The position numbers and the translations under genes are program-made. The notes beneath the pieces were generated by a model. The model was given only the letters and a program-made list of their open reading frames with translations, had not been told where the DNA came from and ran no database searches. From Streptomyces cathayae (lineage in GTDB: Bacteria; Actinomycetota; Actinomycetes; Streptomycetales; Streptomycetaceae): a DNA stretch of 64,000 bases. This document shows, piece after piece, positions 55,577-64,000 of the stretch (position 1 is its first letter; each line of letters begins with the position of its first letter). Where the stretch lies: positions 6,138,001-6,202,000 of the forward strand of contig NZ_CP121682.1 of NCBI RefSeq assembly GCF_029760955.1. The letters run 5' to 3'.

Positions 55577-56704
55577 GTGCGCACTGCCAGAGCGACGGCC
55601 GCTGCCGTCACCGCCGTGATAGGTGCCGGCGCCGCCGCGGTGGCGGCCGGCCGGCTCGCCAGCGACGCGGCCCTCAAGGCGCCGCCGGGCAGGCCGCTGC
55701 CCACCGAGCCCCGGCTCACCGTGCACGCCACCGCGGCCGGCCAGGTCAGCCTCACCCGGGACCTCGCCGCGTTGCGCCCCGGCCGCTACGGCCTCACCGG
55801 TGACGACTCCCACGCGGTCGTCGGACCCGTGCTGGAAGGCGTGTCGGATTCCGCCGACACCGTCGTACGCCGTCTCGAACGCGTCGTGCGGGGCACCCTG
55901 AAGCCCGGCGACCGGGCGTGGCTCACCCCGAACCTGTACGTAGGGGACCCGGGCACCGCACTGGGCCTGGACCACACCGACATCGAGGTCCCCGGCGAAC
56001 TCGGCCCCCTTCCCGCCTGGTTCCTGCCGGGCGTCCGGGACACCTGGGTGCTCGCGGTGCACGGCCTCGGCGCCACCCGGGAACACCCCATGAACGTCAT
56101 GGAGTTCCTGCACCGCCACCACTTCCCGATACTGGTCCCCTCATACCGGGGCGATCCGGGCGCACCGCGCTCACCCGACGGCCTCAACCACTTCGGCGAG
56201 ACCGAGTGGCGCGACCTCGACGCGGCGATCCGCCACGCGCTGGACGCCGGCGCGCGGCAGGTCGTCCTGCTCGGCTGGTCCACCGGCGCGACCATGGCGC
56301 TGCGCGCCGCGGCCCGCTCCACCCTGCGCGACCGCATCGCCGGGCTCGTCCTCGACTCCCCGGTGCTCAGCTGGGAATCGACCCTGCGCGCCCTCGCCGC
56401 CGCCCGCCGCACCCCGGGCGCGCTGCTGCCGCTGGCGGTCCGCGCCGCCCAGGGCCGCACCGGCCGCTACGGCGACCACCACCCCGGCACGGCGGAGGCG
56501 GAACACATCGGCGTCCCCACCCTGATCGTCCACGGCCCCGGCGACGTGGTGGCCCCCTGGCGGCTCTCCCGCCGCCTGGCCGCCGCCCAGCCCAACACGG
56601 TCACCCTGCTCACGGTCGAGGACGCTCCGCACGGCGCCATGTGGAACGCCGACCAGGACGCCTACGAAGAGGCCCTGCGCCGCTTCCTCACCCCGCTCAT
56701 GTGA
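55577..56704 (+). CDS. alpha/beta hydrolase with N-terminal membrane anchor
   Basis: 375 residues, GTG start. The N-terminus has one hydrophobic stretch (AAAVTAVIGAGAAAVAAG), signal or anchor. The alpha/beta hydrolase domain starts near residue 135: oxyanion region LAVHGLGATREHPMNVMEFL, nucleophile in LLGWSTGATMAL, acid in LIVHGPGDVVAPW and His in EDAPHGAMWN. Probable serine esterase/lipase at the membrane; substrate unknown. Confidence 0.82.
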   Translation: MRTARATAAAVTAVIGAGAAAVAAGRLASDAALKAPPGRPLPTEPRLTVHATAAGQVSLTRDLAALRPGRYGLTGDDSHAVVGPVLEGVSDSADTVVRRLERVVRGTLKPGDRAWLTPNLYVGDPGTALGLDHTDIEVPGELGPLPAWFLPGVRDTWVLAVHGLGATREHPMNVMEFLHRHHFPILVPSYRGDPGAPRSPDGLNHFGETEWRDLDAAIRHALDAGARQVVLLGWSTGATMALRAAARSTLRDRIAGLVLDSPVLSWESTLRALAAARRTPGALLPLAVRAAQGRTGRYGDHHPGTAEAEHIGVPTLIVHGPGDVVAPWRLSRRLAAAQPNTVTLLTVEDAPHGAMWNADQDAYEEALRRFLTPLM

Positions 56705-56761
56705 CCTCCGCTCCTTCGGCATGTGACCGCCGTGCCCTCCGCGCCCGCCTCGTCCGCTCCG

Positions 56762-56811
56762 GCGGGCGGCCGGGCGGCCGGTCGGGCGGTCGGGCGGCCG
56801 GGTGGCCGGTG
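56762..56811. repeat. GC-only 8-bp tandem repeats
   Basis: Degenerate CGGGCGGC/CGGTCGGG units, about six in register, in the gap after the hydrolase gene. The only other content of the 56705-56963 gap is a possible promoter near 56920-56960. Confidence 0.7.
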
Positions 56812-56963
56812 GTGCGGGTCCTCGTCGGGATTCCGCTCCGGGCCGTGGCGCCGGCCTGCCACCGCCCCTCGACCGCCCGCGCGACCCGGTGCGTTGGCCC
56901 TCTCCGTCGCCGCCGGTGACATTCCGTTTGGGTTTTCGGACCGTCAACCGCAAGACTGCACCC

Positions 56964-58415
56964 GTGACGTCCCGTATCCCGCGCGACTCCAGGCTTCGAC
57001 TTGTCCGCCCGCGACCCCTGGCCGCCGCCCCCAGGGCGATGAACCAGCAGCGCTCGCGCCGTCCTGCGCCGCGCCCTCCGGAAGGCACACCGGCCCCCGC
57101 GGAGCTGGCCAGGACGGCACGCTCCGGTCTGGCCGGCGCGGCCCGCGTCGCCCGCTGGGCCGACGCCGCCCTCGGACCCGGCCGGAGCAGCGCCACCACC
57201 GCCGGCAAGGCCATCCTCTCCGACGCGACCGTCGCATGGGCGGCCGACGATCTGGGCCTGACCCCGGCTCAGGTCCGGGCCGACTGGGACACGGCCCGGC
57301 TCGCCGGTCTGGTCGAGGTGCACGGCGACACGGCCCGCCCCGGCTGGCGGCTGCGCGCCTGGGACCGCGACGACAGCGCCGTGCTGCGGGGCTGGGTCGC
57401 CCTCTTCGACGCCTGGTCGCTGGCCCACCCGGAACCCGAGGGCCACGAACCCGCCACCGTCGGCGAGGTCGTCTCGGCCATGCCGCAGGTGCTCTCCTTC
57501 CTCCAGCTCTCGGCCGGGCCCGTCCCCGTGCCCCAGCTCCTCGACCTCCTGCAGCAACGGGTCACCGAACTGCGCACGGAGCGCTGCGAGGTCGACTACG
57601 CGCCCCACTCCGCCGACGCCGCCCACCCCGGGCCCGGCCCCGCCCTCGCGCTCCGGTCCGCCCGGCCCGCGCCCGTCGAGCCGGGCGCCGCCGACGCCCC
57701 GCTCGCCCCGCTTCTCGAATGGGCCCTGCGCGCCCTCGCCGCGGTGGGCGCCCTCACCTACGGCGAGGGACAGGCCACGCTCACCCCGCTCGGCAGCTGG
57801 GCGGTCTGGGTCAAGCTGGAGCAGATCTGCGTCGCCGCGCAGAGCCCCGCCGGGAACATCGAGCAGAGCGCCGAGGACATGCTCCGCGGCTGCGCCCAGC
57901 TGCGCCCCAACGCGGCCCGCGCCGAGTACCGCGCCTGGCTCGCCGCCCGCCCGGTCGCCGGCGCCGTCACCGAACTGCTCGACGCCGCCCGGGGTGAGGA
58001 CGCCCTCCTGCGCGGCCTCGCCTTCGAGGCGCTGCGCGTGGTCGGCGCCCCCGCCGAACCCGAGGTCCGCGCCGTGCACGACGAGCCGACGCTGCGGCCC
58101 TACGCCCTGCTGTGGCTGGCCGAGCACGAGGGCGCCGACCCCGAGGACGCCCACCAGGTCCTCACCCGGGACGAGGCCACCTGGCTGTGGGTGGACACCG
58201 CCGCCGCGGTCGCCGACCACGGTGAGGCCCCGCTGCTGGTACGGCACCTGGAGTCCGCGGTCCAGCCGACCGTCCCCGCGCTGCTGAACGAGGTGCGCGC
58301 GGTCGGACACCCGCGCACCGTGCAGGTACTGGTCGCGCTCGCCGCCGCGCACCCCGACCCGGCTCTGGCCAAAGCGGTCCGGCGGGCGGCCTTCCAGGTG
58401 CACACCGGAGGCTGA
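56964..58415 (+). CDS. uncharacterised actinobacterial protein, HEAT-like C-terminus
   Basis: About 483 residues from GTG 56964 (alternative ATG 57039). Not recognised. The N-terminal third is Arg/Pro/Ala-rich. The middle has helical segments and possible winged-helix parts (TLTPLGSWAVWVKLEQICVAAQ). The C-terminal 150 residues carry Ala-rich helical pairs like HEAT repeats (LLRGLAFEALRVVGAPAEPEV, LRPYALLWLAEHEG, TVQVLVALAAAHPDPALAKAVRRAAF). No signal or TM. Probably a protein-interaction scaffold; function unknown. Confidence 0.75.
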   Translation: MTSRIPRDSRLRLVRPRPLAAAPRAMNQQRSRRPAPRPPEGTPAPAELARTARSGLAGAARVARWADAALGPGRSSATTAGKAILSDATVAWAADDLGLTPAQVRADWDTARLAGLVEVHGDTARPGWRLRAWDRDDSAVLRGWVALFDAWSLAHPEPEGHEPATVGEVVSAMPQVLSFLQLSAGPVPVPQLLDLLQQRVTELRTERCEVDYAPHSADAAHPGPGPALALRSARPAPVEPGAADAPLAPLLEWALRALAAVGALTYGEGQATLTPLGSWAVWVKLEQICVAAQSPAGNIEQSAEDMLRGCAQLRPNAARAEYRAWLAARPVAGAVTELLDAARGEDALLRGLAFEALRVVGAPAEPEVRAVHDEPTLRPYALLWLAEHEGADPEDAHQVLTRDEATWLWVDTAAAVADHGEAPLLVRHLESAVQPTVPALLNEVRAVGHPRTVQVLVALAAAHPDPALAKAVRRAAFQVHTGG

Positions 58416-58486
58416 CACCACCACCGCCGTCCCGCGGAGTCCCGGCGAGATCCCGCAGGCCCGCGCGGGCGACATCCCGGCTCCAC

Positions 58487-58521
58487 CGCCCGGGACCGGG
58501 CTCAGGCCCCGGTCCCGGGCG
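58487..58521. terminator. bidirectional hairpin embedded in a gene end
   Basis: Perfect 14-bp stem (58487-58500 / 58508-58521), 7-nt loop containing the stop codon of the convergent VOC gene. The right arm encodes the last residues of the VOC protein. Confidence 0.75.
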
Positions 58522-58915
58522 CGTACGTACCGAAGCTCCAGACGTTGCCCTCGAGGTCCCGGGCCGTGTAGTCCCGCGAGCCGTAGTCCTGGTCCGTCGG
58601 GGGCGTCAGGATCTCCGCGCCCTGTGCCGCCGCCCGCCGGTGGTGTGCGTCGACGTCGTCCACGACGACGTACACCCCCGCGGGCCCCGCACCCTTCATC
58701 GCCGTGTCGAACACACCGCCGCGGCCCTGGGAACCCAGCATCACCGCGCCGTTGCCCTGCACCAGTTCGGCGTGCAGCACCGAGCCGTCCTCGCCCTCGT
58801 ACACCGACAGCTCCGTGAAGCCGAAGGCCTCCGTGAGCTGCCGGATCGCCGCCTTCGCGTCCGCGTACACCAGCGTCGGGAAGACGCTCGGACGTCCGCC
58901 ACCCGTACCTGCCAT
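58502..58915 (-). CDS. VOC-superfamily (glyoxalase/bleomycin-resistance-like) protein
   Basis: 137 residues with two beta-alpha-beta-beta-beta repeats: FPTLVYADAKAAIRQLTEAFGF and GVYVVVDDVDAHHRRAAAQGAEILTPPTDQDYGSRDYTARDLEGNVWSFGTY. The C-terminal RDYTARDLEGNVWSFG is the typical VOC metal-site strand. Cytosolic; substrate unknown. Confidence 0.87.
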   Translation of the reverse strand: MAGTGGGRPSVFPTLVYADAKAAIRQLTEAFGFTELSVYEGEDGSVLHAELVQGNGAVMLGSQGRGGVFDTAMKGAGPAGVYVVVDDVDAHHRRAAAQGAEILTPPTDQDYGSRDYTARDLEGNVWSFGTYAPGTGA

Positions 58916-59080
58916 GGCCCCCGCTCCTCACCTCCCGCAGCCGGAAGCACCGCGACGGGAAAATCACCAGAAACCCGACCCGCCGACAGTCTGGCACCGG
59001 TCACTGACAACGCCCCGTGACCCGGCCGGGCGCGAGGCATCGCACACCCGCACACCGGAAAAGTGGTTGCGCGGCCCCGT

Positions 59081-59096
59081 TAGAATGGCCCGCATG
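59081..59096 (+). promoter_or_regulatory. leaderless-type promoter for the ABC-F leader
   Basis: TAGAAT (59081-59086) is followed by exactly 7 nt and ATG at 59094, the spacing expected when transcription starts at the A of ATG. No clear -35 is visible. Confidence 0.6.
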
Positions 59097-59117
59097 GCCA
59101 TTCTCCTTGTGCATTAG
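59094..59117 (+). CDS. 7-codon leader peptide upstream of ABC-F gene
   Basis: ATG GCC ATT CTC CTT GTG CAT TAG encodes MAILLVH. It sits 7 nt after a good -10 box with no room for a Shine-Dalgarno, so it would be translated from a leaderless mRNA. 85 nt separate its stop from the ABC-F start; that spacer has GCTC/GAGC and GGCTCC/GGAGTC pairings, the latter covering the ABC-F Shine-Dalgarno GGAG. This suggests a ribosome-sensing attenuator, as known for other ABC-F genes. Translation is inferred. Confidence 0.5.
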   Translation: MAILLVH

Positions 59118-59202
59118 ACGGCGGGAACGCCCTCAGCCGCCCACCGCCGACTTCCCCCGGGCTCCGTTCGAGCAGGGGACCCCACCGCCTGGAGTCTGAC
59201 CC

Positions 59203-60801
<1,599 letters not shown>

Positions 60802-60895
60802 GCTGCCCCGGGACCCTCGCCCGAGCGGCCCCGGCCCGCCGCGCGCGTGACGGCAGGCGCGACCGCGGGAGTGACTGCTGACATGACCGAGGGCG

Positions 60896-61003
60896 TGATC
60901 CACCGGGTATGGATCATTCGGCCCATCGGTGATCCATCATTCGTGTGAGATCTCCTCGTACCGAGGTGTGTTCTCACCGTGTTTCGCGGCCGAGCCCCTG
61001 ATC
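60896..61003. promoter_or_regulatory. cluster of GATC sites with TGATCCA inverted repeats
   Basis: TGATCCA (60896) and TGGATCA (60910) form a perfect inverted repeat with a 7-bp spacer; a third TGATCCA follows at 60930. Further GATC at 60949 and 61000 make five GATC in about 107 bp, 220-330 bp upstream of gbn, whose product binds GATC in S. coelicolor (published). Candidate autoregulatory region. Confidence 0.5.
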
Positions 61004-61021
61004 CACCGGGGCTCGGCCGCG
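60985..61021 (+). terminator. strong hairpin between ABC-F gene and gbn
   Basis: Perfect 14-bp stem (60985-60998 / 61008-61021) with loop TGATCCACC. It separates the ABC-F unit from gbn; the loop itself carries a GATC. Confidence 0.8.
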
Positions 61022-61221
61022 ACACCTTTCTGACCTGGGACTTCGCGGAGCAACCCGTTCGGTGGTGTCCGCGGCATCCGGCGGAATCCCTTACTCCGTT
61101 TGTGGGGATGCGCTCCTGTCGTCACCACCTTGTCGCACGGACCTTGCCGAATGGGTGGCCATCGGGCCCGAGAGGGGTGATCATGAGGAGACCAGAGCGC
61201 ACTTCCCATGAGGAGGCACGG

Positions 61222-61443
61222 GTGGCCGAGACTCTGAAGAAGGGCAGCCGGGTGACCGGCGCCGCGCGCGACAAGCTCGCGGCAGACCTGAAGAAGAAGT
61301 ACGACGCCGGTGCGAGCATCCGGGCGTTGGCCGAGGAAACCGGCCGCTCGTATGGCTTTGTGCACCGCATGCTCAGCGAGTCGGGCGTCACGCTCCGAGG
61401 GCGTGGCGGGGCGACGCGAGGCAAGAAGGCCCCTTCGGCCTGA
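61222..61443 (+). CDS. gbn: Gbn-type GATC-binding nucleoid-associated protein
   Basis: 73 residues from GTG 61222, with AGGAGG ideally placed 5 bp upstream; longer in-frame starts lack an RBS. Basic protein with one helix-turn-helix (residues about 28-58, IRALAEETGRSYGFVHRMLSESGV) and an Arg/Lys-rich tail (RGRGGATRGKKAPS). Length and sequence match my memory of SCO1839/Gbn, a Streptomyces nucleoid protein that recognises GATC and affects development and antibiotic production. Single gene between two terminators. Confidence 0.88.
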   Translation: MAETLKKGSRVTGAARDKLAADLKKKYDAGASIRALAEETGRSYGFVHRMLSESGVTLRGRGGATRGKKAPSA

Positions 61444-61475
61444 TTCCGGGCGCCGCCCCTCGATCCCGATGGTGG

Positions 61476-61507
61476 CCACCCGGTCGGCCGACTGACCGGC
61501 CGGGTGG
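61476..61507 (+). terminator. hairpin after gbn
   Basis: CCACCCGGTCGG / CCGGCCGGGTGG (61476-61487 / 61496-61507), 12-bp stem with one G-U pair, 8-nt loop, followed by TTACT. Confidence 0.75.
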
Positions 61508-61594
61508 TTACTGTGCAGTCACTCAGCTGTGCCGCAGGACGGCTCCACGCCGTCGTGCGGCGCGGAAGACGACCGCACCCATCGGAGGCGCCCC

Positions 61595-62398
61595 ATGGCT
61601 TCGCCCGCCCAGGACCTCGGTCCGGTACTCGACAAGGACGGCGTACGGCTCACCGTCGACGGCGCGATCGCCACGGTGACGCTGACCAACCCGGCCAAGC
61701 GCAACGTGCAGAGCCCCGCTCTGTGGCGCGCGCTGACCGAGGCGGGTCGGCTGCTGCCGGGCTCCGTCCGGGTCGTGGTGCTCCGGGGTGAGGGCAAGTC
61801 CTTCTCCGCCGGGCTCGACCGGCAGATGCTCACGCCCGAGGGAATCGAGGGCGAGACCTCGTTCGTCGAGCTCGCGCGCAGCGGGGAGGCCGGGCTCGAC
61901 GCGTCCATCGCCGAGTACCAGGAGGCGTTCACCTGGTGGCGGCGCAGCGACCTCGTGTCCGTCGCGGCCGTGCAGGGGCACGCCATCGGGGCCGGTTTCC
62001 AGCTGGCCCTCGCCTGTGACCTGCGGATCGTCGCGGACGACGTCCAGTTCGCCATGCGCGAGACCAGCCTGGGGCTGGTACCGGACCTGACCGGCACGCA
62101 TCCGCTGGTCGGGCTCGTCGGGTACGCCCGCGCGCTGGAGATCTGCGTGACCGGGCGGTTCGTCACGGCCGAGGAGGCCGTGAGCACCGGGCTGGCCAAC
62201 CTCGCCGTGCCGGGCGACGAACTGGACTCGGCGGTGCGCGACCTCGCGGCGGCGCTGCTGGCCGCGCCCCGCGACGCCGTGATCGAGACGAAGGCGCTGC
62301 TGCGGGGCGCCCAGGAGCGTACGTACGAGGAGCAGCGGATCGCCGAGCGCGCGGCCCAGGGCCGCAGGCTGCGGGACCTGGCCGGTCTCGGCGAGTGA
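61595..62398 (+). CDS. enoyl-CoA hydratase/isomerase family protein
   Basis: 267 residues. Crotonase fold: VVVLRGEGKSFSAGLDRQML oxyanion-hole segment, VAAVQGHAIGAGFQLALACDLRIVADDVQFAM second oxyanion Gly and acidic region, and ETSLGLVPDLTGTHPLVGLVG. The catalytic Glu pair typical of true hydratases is not clear (GETSLG position only partly conserved), so the reaction may differ. ATG 61595 has a GGAGG RBS. Confidence 0.87.
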   Translation: MASPAQDLGPVLDKDGVRLTVDGAIATVTLTNPAKRNVQSPALWRALTEAGRLLPGSVRVVVLRGEGKSFSAGLDRQMLTPEGIEGETSFVELARSGEAGLDASIAEYQEAFTWWRRSDLVSVAAVQGHAIGAGFQLALACDLRIVADDVQFAMRETSLGLVPDLTGTHPLVGLVGYARALEICVTGRFVTAEEAVSTGLANLAVPGDELDSAVRDLAAALLAAPRDAVIETKALLRGAQERTYEEQRIAERAAQGRRLRDLAGLGE

Positions 62399-62467
62399 GG
62401 GACCGGCGCCTCACCGATGAGGAACCGGTGAGGCGCGGCCGAGGCACGGGGGAGCCGGGGGAGAGCG

Positions 62468-63226
62468 TCAGTCGAGCGCCGTGACCAGTACCGCCACCGT
62501 CGGGCGGTCCGGCAGGGCGGCCGACACCGCCGAGCGGACCGCTTGGGCCACGTCCACCGCCCGGTGGTCCGCCAGGGCGGCGAGGTCCACGCGCGCGTGA
62601 CGGCGGGCCAGAGAGGCCCCACCGGGCTGCGGGTGAGCCGTCAGGTGCACCGGGTGGCCCAGGGTGCCCGTCAGCCGGGACACCCCCGGGACGGCGAGCG
62701 CCGCGGCGGCCACCCGGCTCCCGTCGGAGTCACCGGGCTCCGGCGCGCCGGCCGGTGAGGCGTCGGCCGACCCGTCCGCGGGTCCGCCCGCCGCGTCCGG
62801 CGCCGGACCCGGAGGCGGCCCGCCCCGCGGGTCCAGCAGTTCGGTCACCCGCAGGTCCACCTCCGCCACCACCAGCCCGATCCGCTCCGCCGCGGCCCGC
62901 GACAGCACCGCCCGCAGCCGGTCCGCCGTCACCGGCAGCGGCTCGGCCGCCGTGGCCGCGAACCGGACCGTCACCCGCAGCGCTCCCGGCGGCAGAGCGC
63001 TCGGCGGGGGCGGCACCACCGGCTCACCGGCGTCCCGCGGATCGGCGAGCGCGATCCGCACTTCGTCCACGCGCACGTCCGGTGAGTCCCGCACCACCGC
63101 GCGCCGCAGGGCCTGCCCGGCGGCCGCTTCGGAGATCCACGCGCCGTCCCGCGCTCCGCCCAGGGGCACAAGCCTGCCCAGTCCCAACTGCTGTCGCACT
63201 GTCCGCGTCCACCGGTCCGCCGTCAT
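62468..63226 (-). CDS. uncharacterised Asp23-cluster protein
   Basis: 252 residues. Not a recognised enzyme. The central part (about 60-125, VDEVRIALADPRDA... LRVTVRFAATAAEPLPVTADRLRAVL... VVAEVDLRVTELL) and the C-terminal part (VHLTAHPQPGGASLARRHARVDLAAL... HRAVDVAQAVRSAVSAALPDRPTVAVLV) look like two diverged Asp23-type domains separated by a Pro/Gly/Ala linker. It is divergent from the Asp23 gene at 63315. The start ATG 63226 has GGAGGA unusually close to it, so a different start is possible. Confidence 0.72.
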   Translation of the reverse strand: MTADRWTRTVRQQLGLGRLVPLGGARDGAWISEAAAGQALRRAVVRDSPDVRVDEVRIALADPRDAGEPVVPPPPSALPPGALRVTVRFAATAAEPLPVTADRLRAVLSRAAAERIGLVVAEVDLRVTELLDPRGGPPPGPAPDAAGGPADGSADASPAGAPEPGDSDGSRVAAAALAVPGVSRLTGTLGHPVHLTAHPQPGGASLARRHARVDLAALADHRAVDVAQAVRSAVSAALPDRPTVAVLVTALD

Positions 63227-63314
63227 TCCTCCAGCCTGCCGTATCCACGGCGCGCCACCACGCAACCACGCATACGGTGGGCATGTGGACGACGACCGGA
63301 AGGGACGTGCACCG

Positions 63315-63809
63315 ATGAGCGACATGACGGAGGGCGGCTCGACGAGGGCCAGCGACCTCGAGAAGAGCGCGCCGGACACCTCCGGGCGCAAGGGGCCGGG
63401 CACCCGGCGCGGCGGCGGCGACCCCGCCACCCGCGGCCGCACCACGATCGCCGACGGCGTCGTGGAGAAGATCGCCGGTCTCGCCGCGCGGGACGTGCTC
63501 GGCGTGCACACCATGGGCAGCGGCCTGTCCCGGACCTTCGGGGCCGTGCGCGACCGGGTGCCGGGCGGGGCGAAATCGGTGACGCGTGGAGTGAAGGCCG
63601 AGGTCGGCGAGGTGCAGACCGCGCTGGATCTGGAGATCGTCGTCGACTACGGCGTCTCCATCAGCGATGTCGCCAAGGCCGTGCGGGAGAACGTCGTCGC
63701 GGCGGTCGAGCGGATGACCGGTCTCGAGGTGGTCGAGGTCAACATCGCGGTGAGCGACGTGAAGCTGCCGGACGAGGAGGACGAGGAGTCGGAGAGCCGC
63801 CTCCAGTGA
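63315..63809 (+). CDS. Asp23/Gls24-family envelope stress protein
   Basis: 164 residues. An Arg/Gly-rich N-terminal tail (to about 45) precedes the Asp23 domain: TTIADGVVEKIAGLAARDVLGVHTMGSG, TRGVKAEVGEVQTALDLEIVVDYGVSISDVAKAVRENVVAAVERMTGLEVVEVNIAVSDVKLP, with an acidic tail DEEDEESES. In Gram-positives Asp23 proteins line the membrane via small membrane partners. RBS GGAAGGGA. Confidence 0.92.
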   Translation: MSDMTEGGSTRASDLEKSAPDTSGRKGPGTRRGGGDPATRGRTTIADGVVEKIAGLAARDVLGVHTMGSGLSRTFGAVRDRVPGGAKSVTRGVKAEVGEVQTALDLEIVVDYGVSISDVAKAVRENVVAAVERMTGLEVVEVNIAVSDVKLPDEEDEESESRLQ

Positions 63810-63855
63810 GGCGACCCGTGATGAGCCGAGGAGCTGAGGAACTGAGGAGAGCACC

Positions 63856-64000
63856 ATGAACATGGCCGTGGTCGGCATGATCGCCGGCATGGCGCTGGGC
63901 TTCGCCGGATACTTCGGCGGATTCGGGGCTTTCGTCCTGGTGGCCGCGTTGGGGGCCGTAGGTTTCGTCGCCGGGCGGTTCCTCCAGGGAGACCTGGAGC
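63856..64000 (+). CDS. small Asp23-associated membrane protein (3' end cut)
   Basis: 48 residues visible, ATG 63856 with GAGGAG RBS, 46 bp after asp23. Two hydrophobic, Gly-rich stretches (MNMAVVGMIAGMALGFAGYFGGFGAFVLVAALGAVGFVAGRFLQGDLE) typical of the DUF2273-like small membrane partners of Asp23. Runs off the window. Confidence 0.8.
   Translation, partial: MNMAVVGMIAGMALGFAGYFGGFGAFVLVAALGAVGFVAGRFLQGDLE

Overview
This is a high-GC actinobacterial chromosome segment, almost certainly from a Streptomyces species. It has GC-rich codon positions, 4-bp ATGA/GTGA gene overlaps, twin-arginine secretion signals, mycothiol-type enzymes, ectABCD, and a gene for the small nucleoid protein Gbn (SCO1839 type). 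From memory, the gene order resembles the S. coelicolor SCO1835-SCO1880 region; no search was run. No rRNA, tRNA, CRISPR array or prophage was seen.

Region 1 (1-24.8 kb) is a pectin/rhamnogalacturonan utilisation cluster. It encodes secreted PL1 and PL3 pectate lyases, a CE8 pectinesterase, a CE12-type rhamnogalacturonan acetylesterase, a further esterase and a cytoplasmic GH43 glycosidase. Uptake is by an ABC importer with two permeases and a lipoprotein but no ATPase. Sugar-acid oxidation is covered by KDG dehydratase (kdgD), a second DHDPS-family aldolase/dehydratase, an IlvD/Edd dehydratase and a 2,5-dioxovalerate dehydrogenase, which together lead to 2-oxoglutarate. GntR and IclR regulators, an ECF-type sigma factor and a membrane partner sit among these genes. 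Two AAGCGCTT palindromes mark the transporter promoters. The acetylesterase gene carries a 273-bp transposase-less IS200/IS605 (IS608-like) element inserted exactly in frame.

Region 2 (24.9-35.2 kb) holds a GNAT enzyme, a DsbA/FrnE protein, a class V PLP enzyme, the ectABCD compatible-solute operon, a second class V aminotransferase and an amidohydrolase. The amidohydrolase is preceded by a second IS605 right-end remnant that abuts a leaderless-type promoter. An LAETG sortase-anchored surface protein ends this region.

Region 3 (35.4-53.0 kb, minus strand) is a 13-gene, nearly fully overlapping cobalamin operon: cobD-cobQ-cobN-chlID-cobO-cobB-cobI-cobM-cobL-cbiG/cobJ-cobH-cbiX-cobC. An adenosylcobalamin riboswitch precedes it, so the pathway should be shut off by its own product.

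Region 4 (53.0-64.0 kb) carries a PiT phosphate transporter with a small membrane protein behind a PhoP (PHO) box, a class II aldolase, an alpha/beta hydrolase, an uncharacterised HEAT-like protein and a VOC protein. An ABC-F ATPase follows, preceded by a leaderless 7-codon leader ORF. Then come gbn in a GATC-rich setting, an enoyl-CoA hydratase, and an Asp23/Gls24 envelope-stress cluster that runs off the window. The most notable non-routine features are the two TnpB-less IS605 right ends (possible solo omega-RNA loci), the in-frame element, the ABC-F leader peptide and the GATC cluster upstream of gbn.
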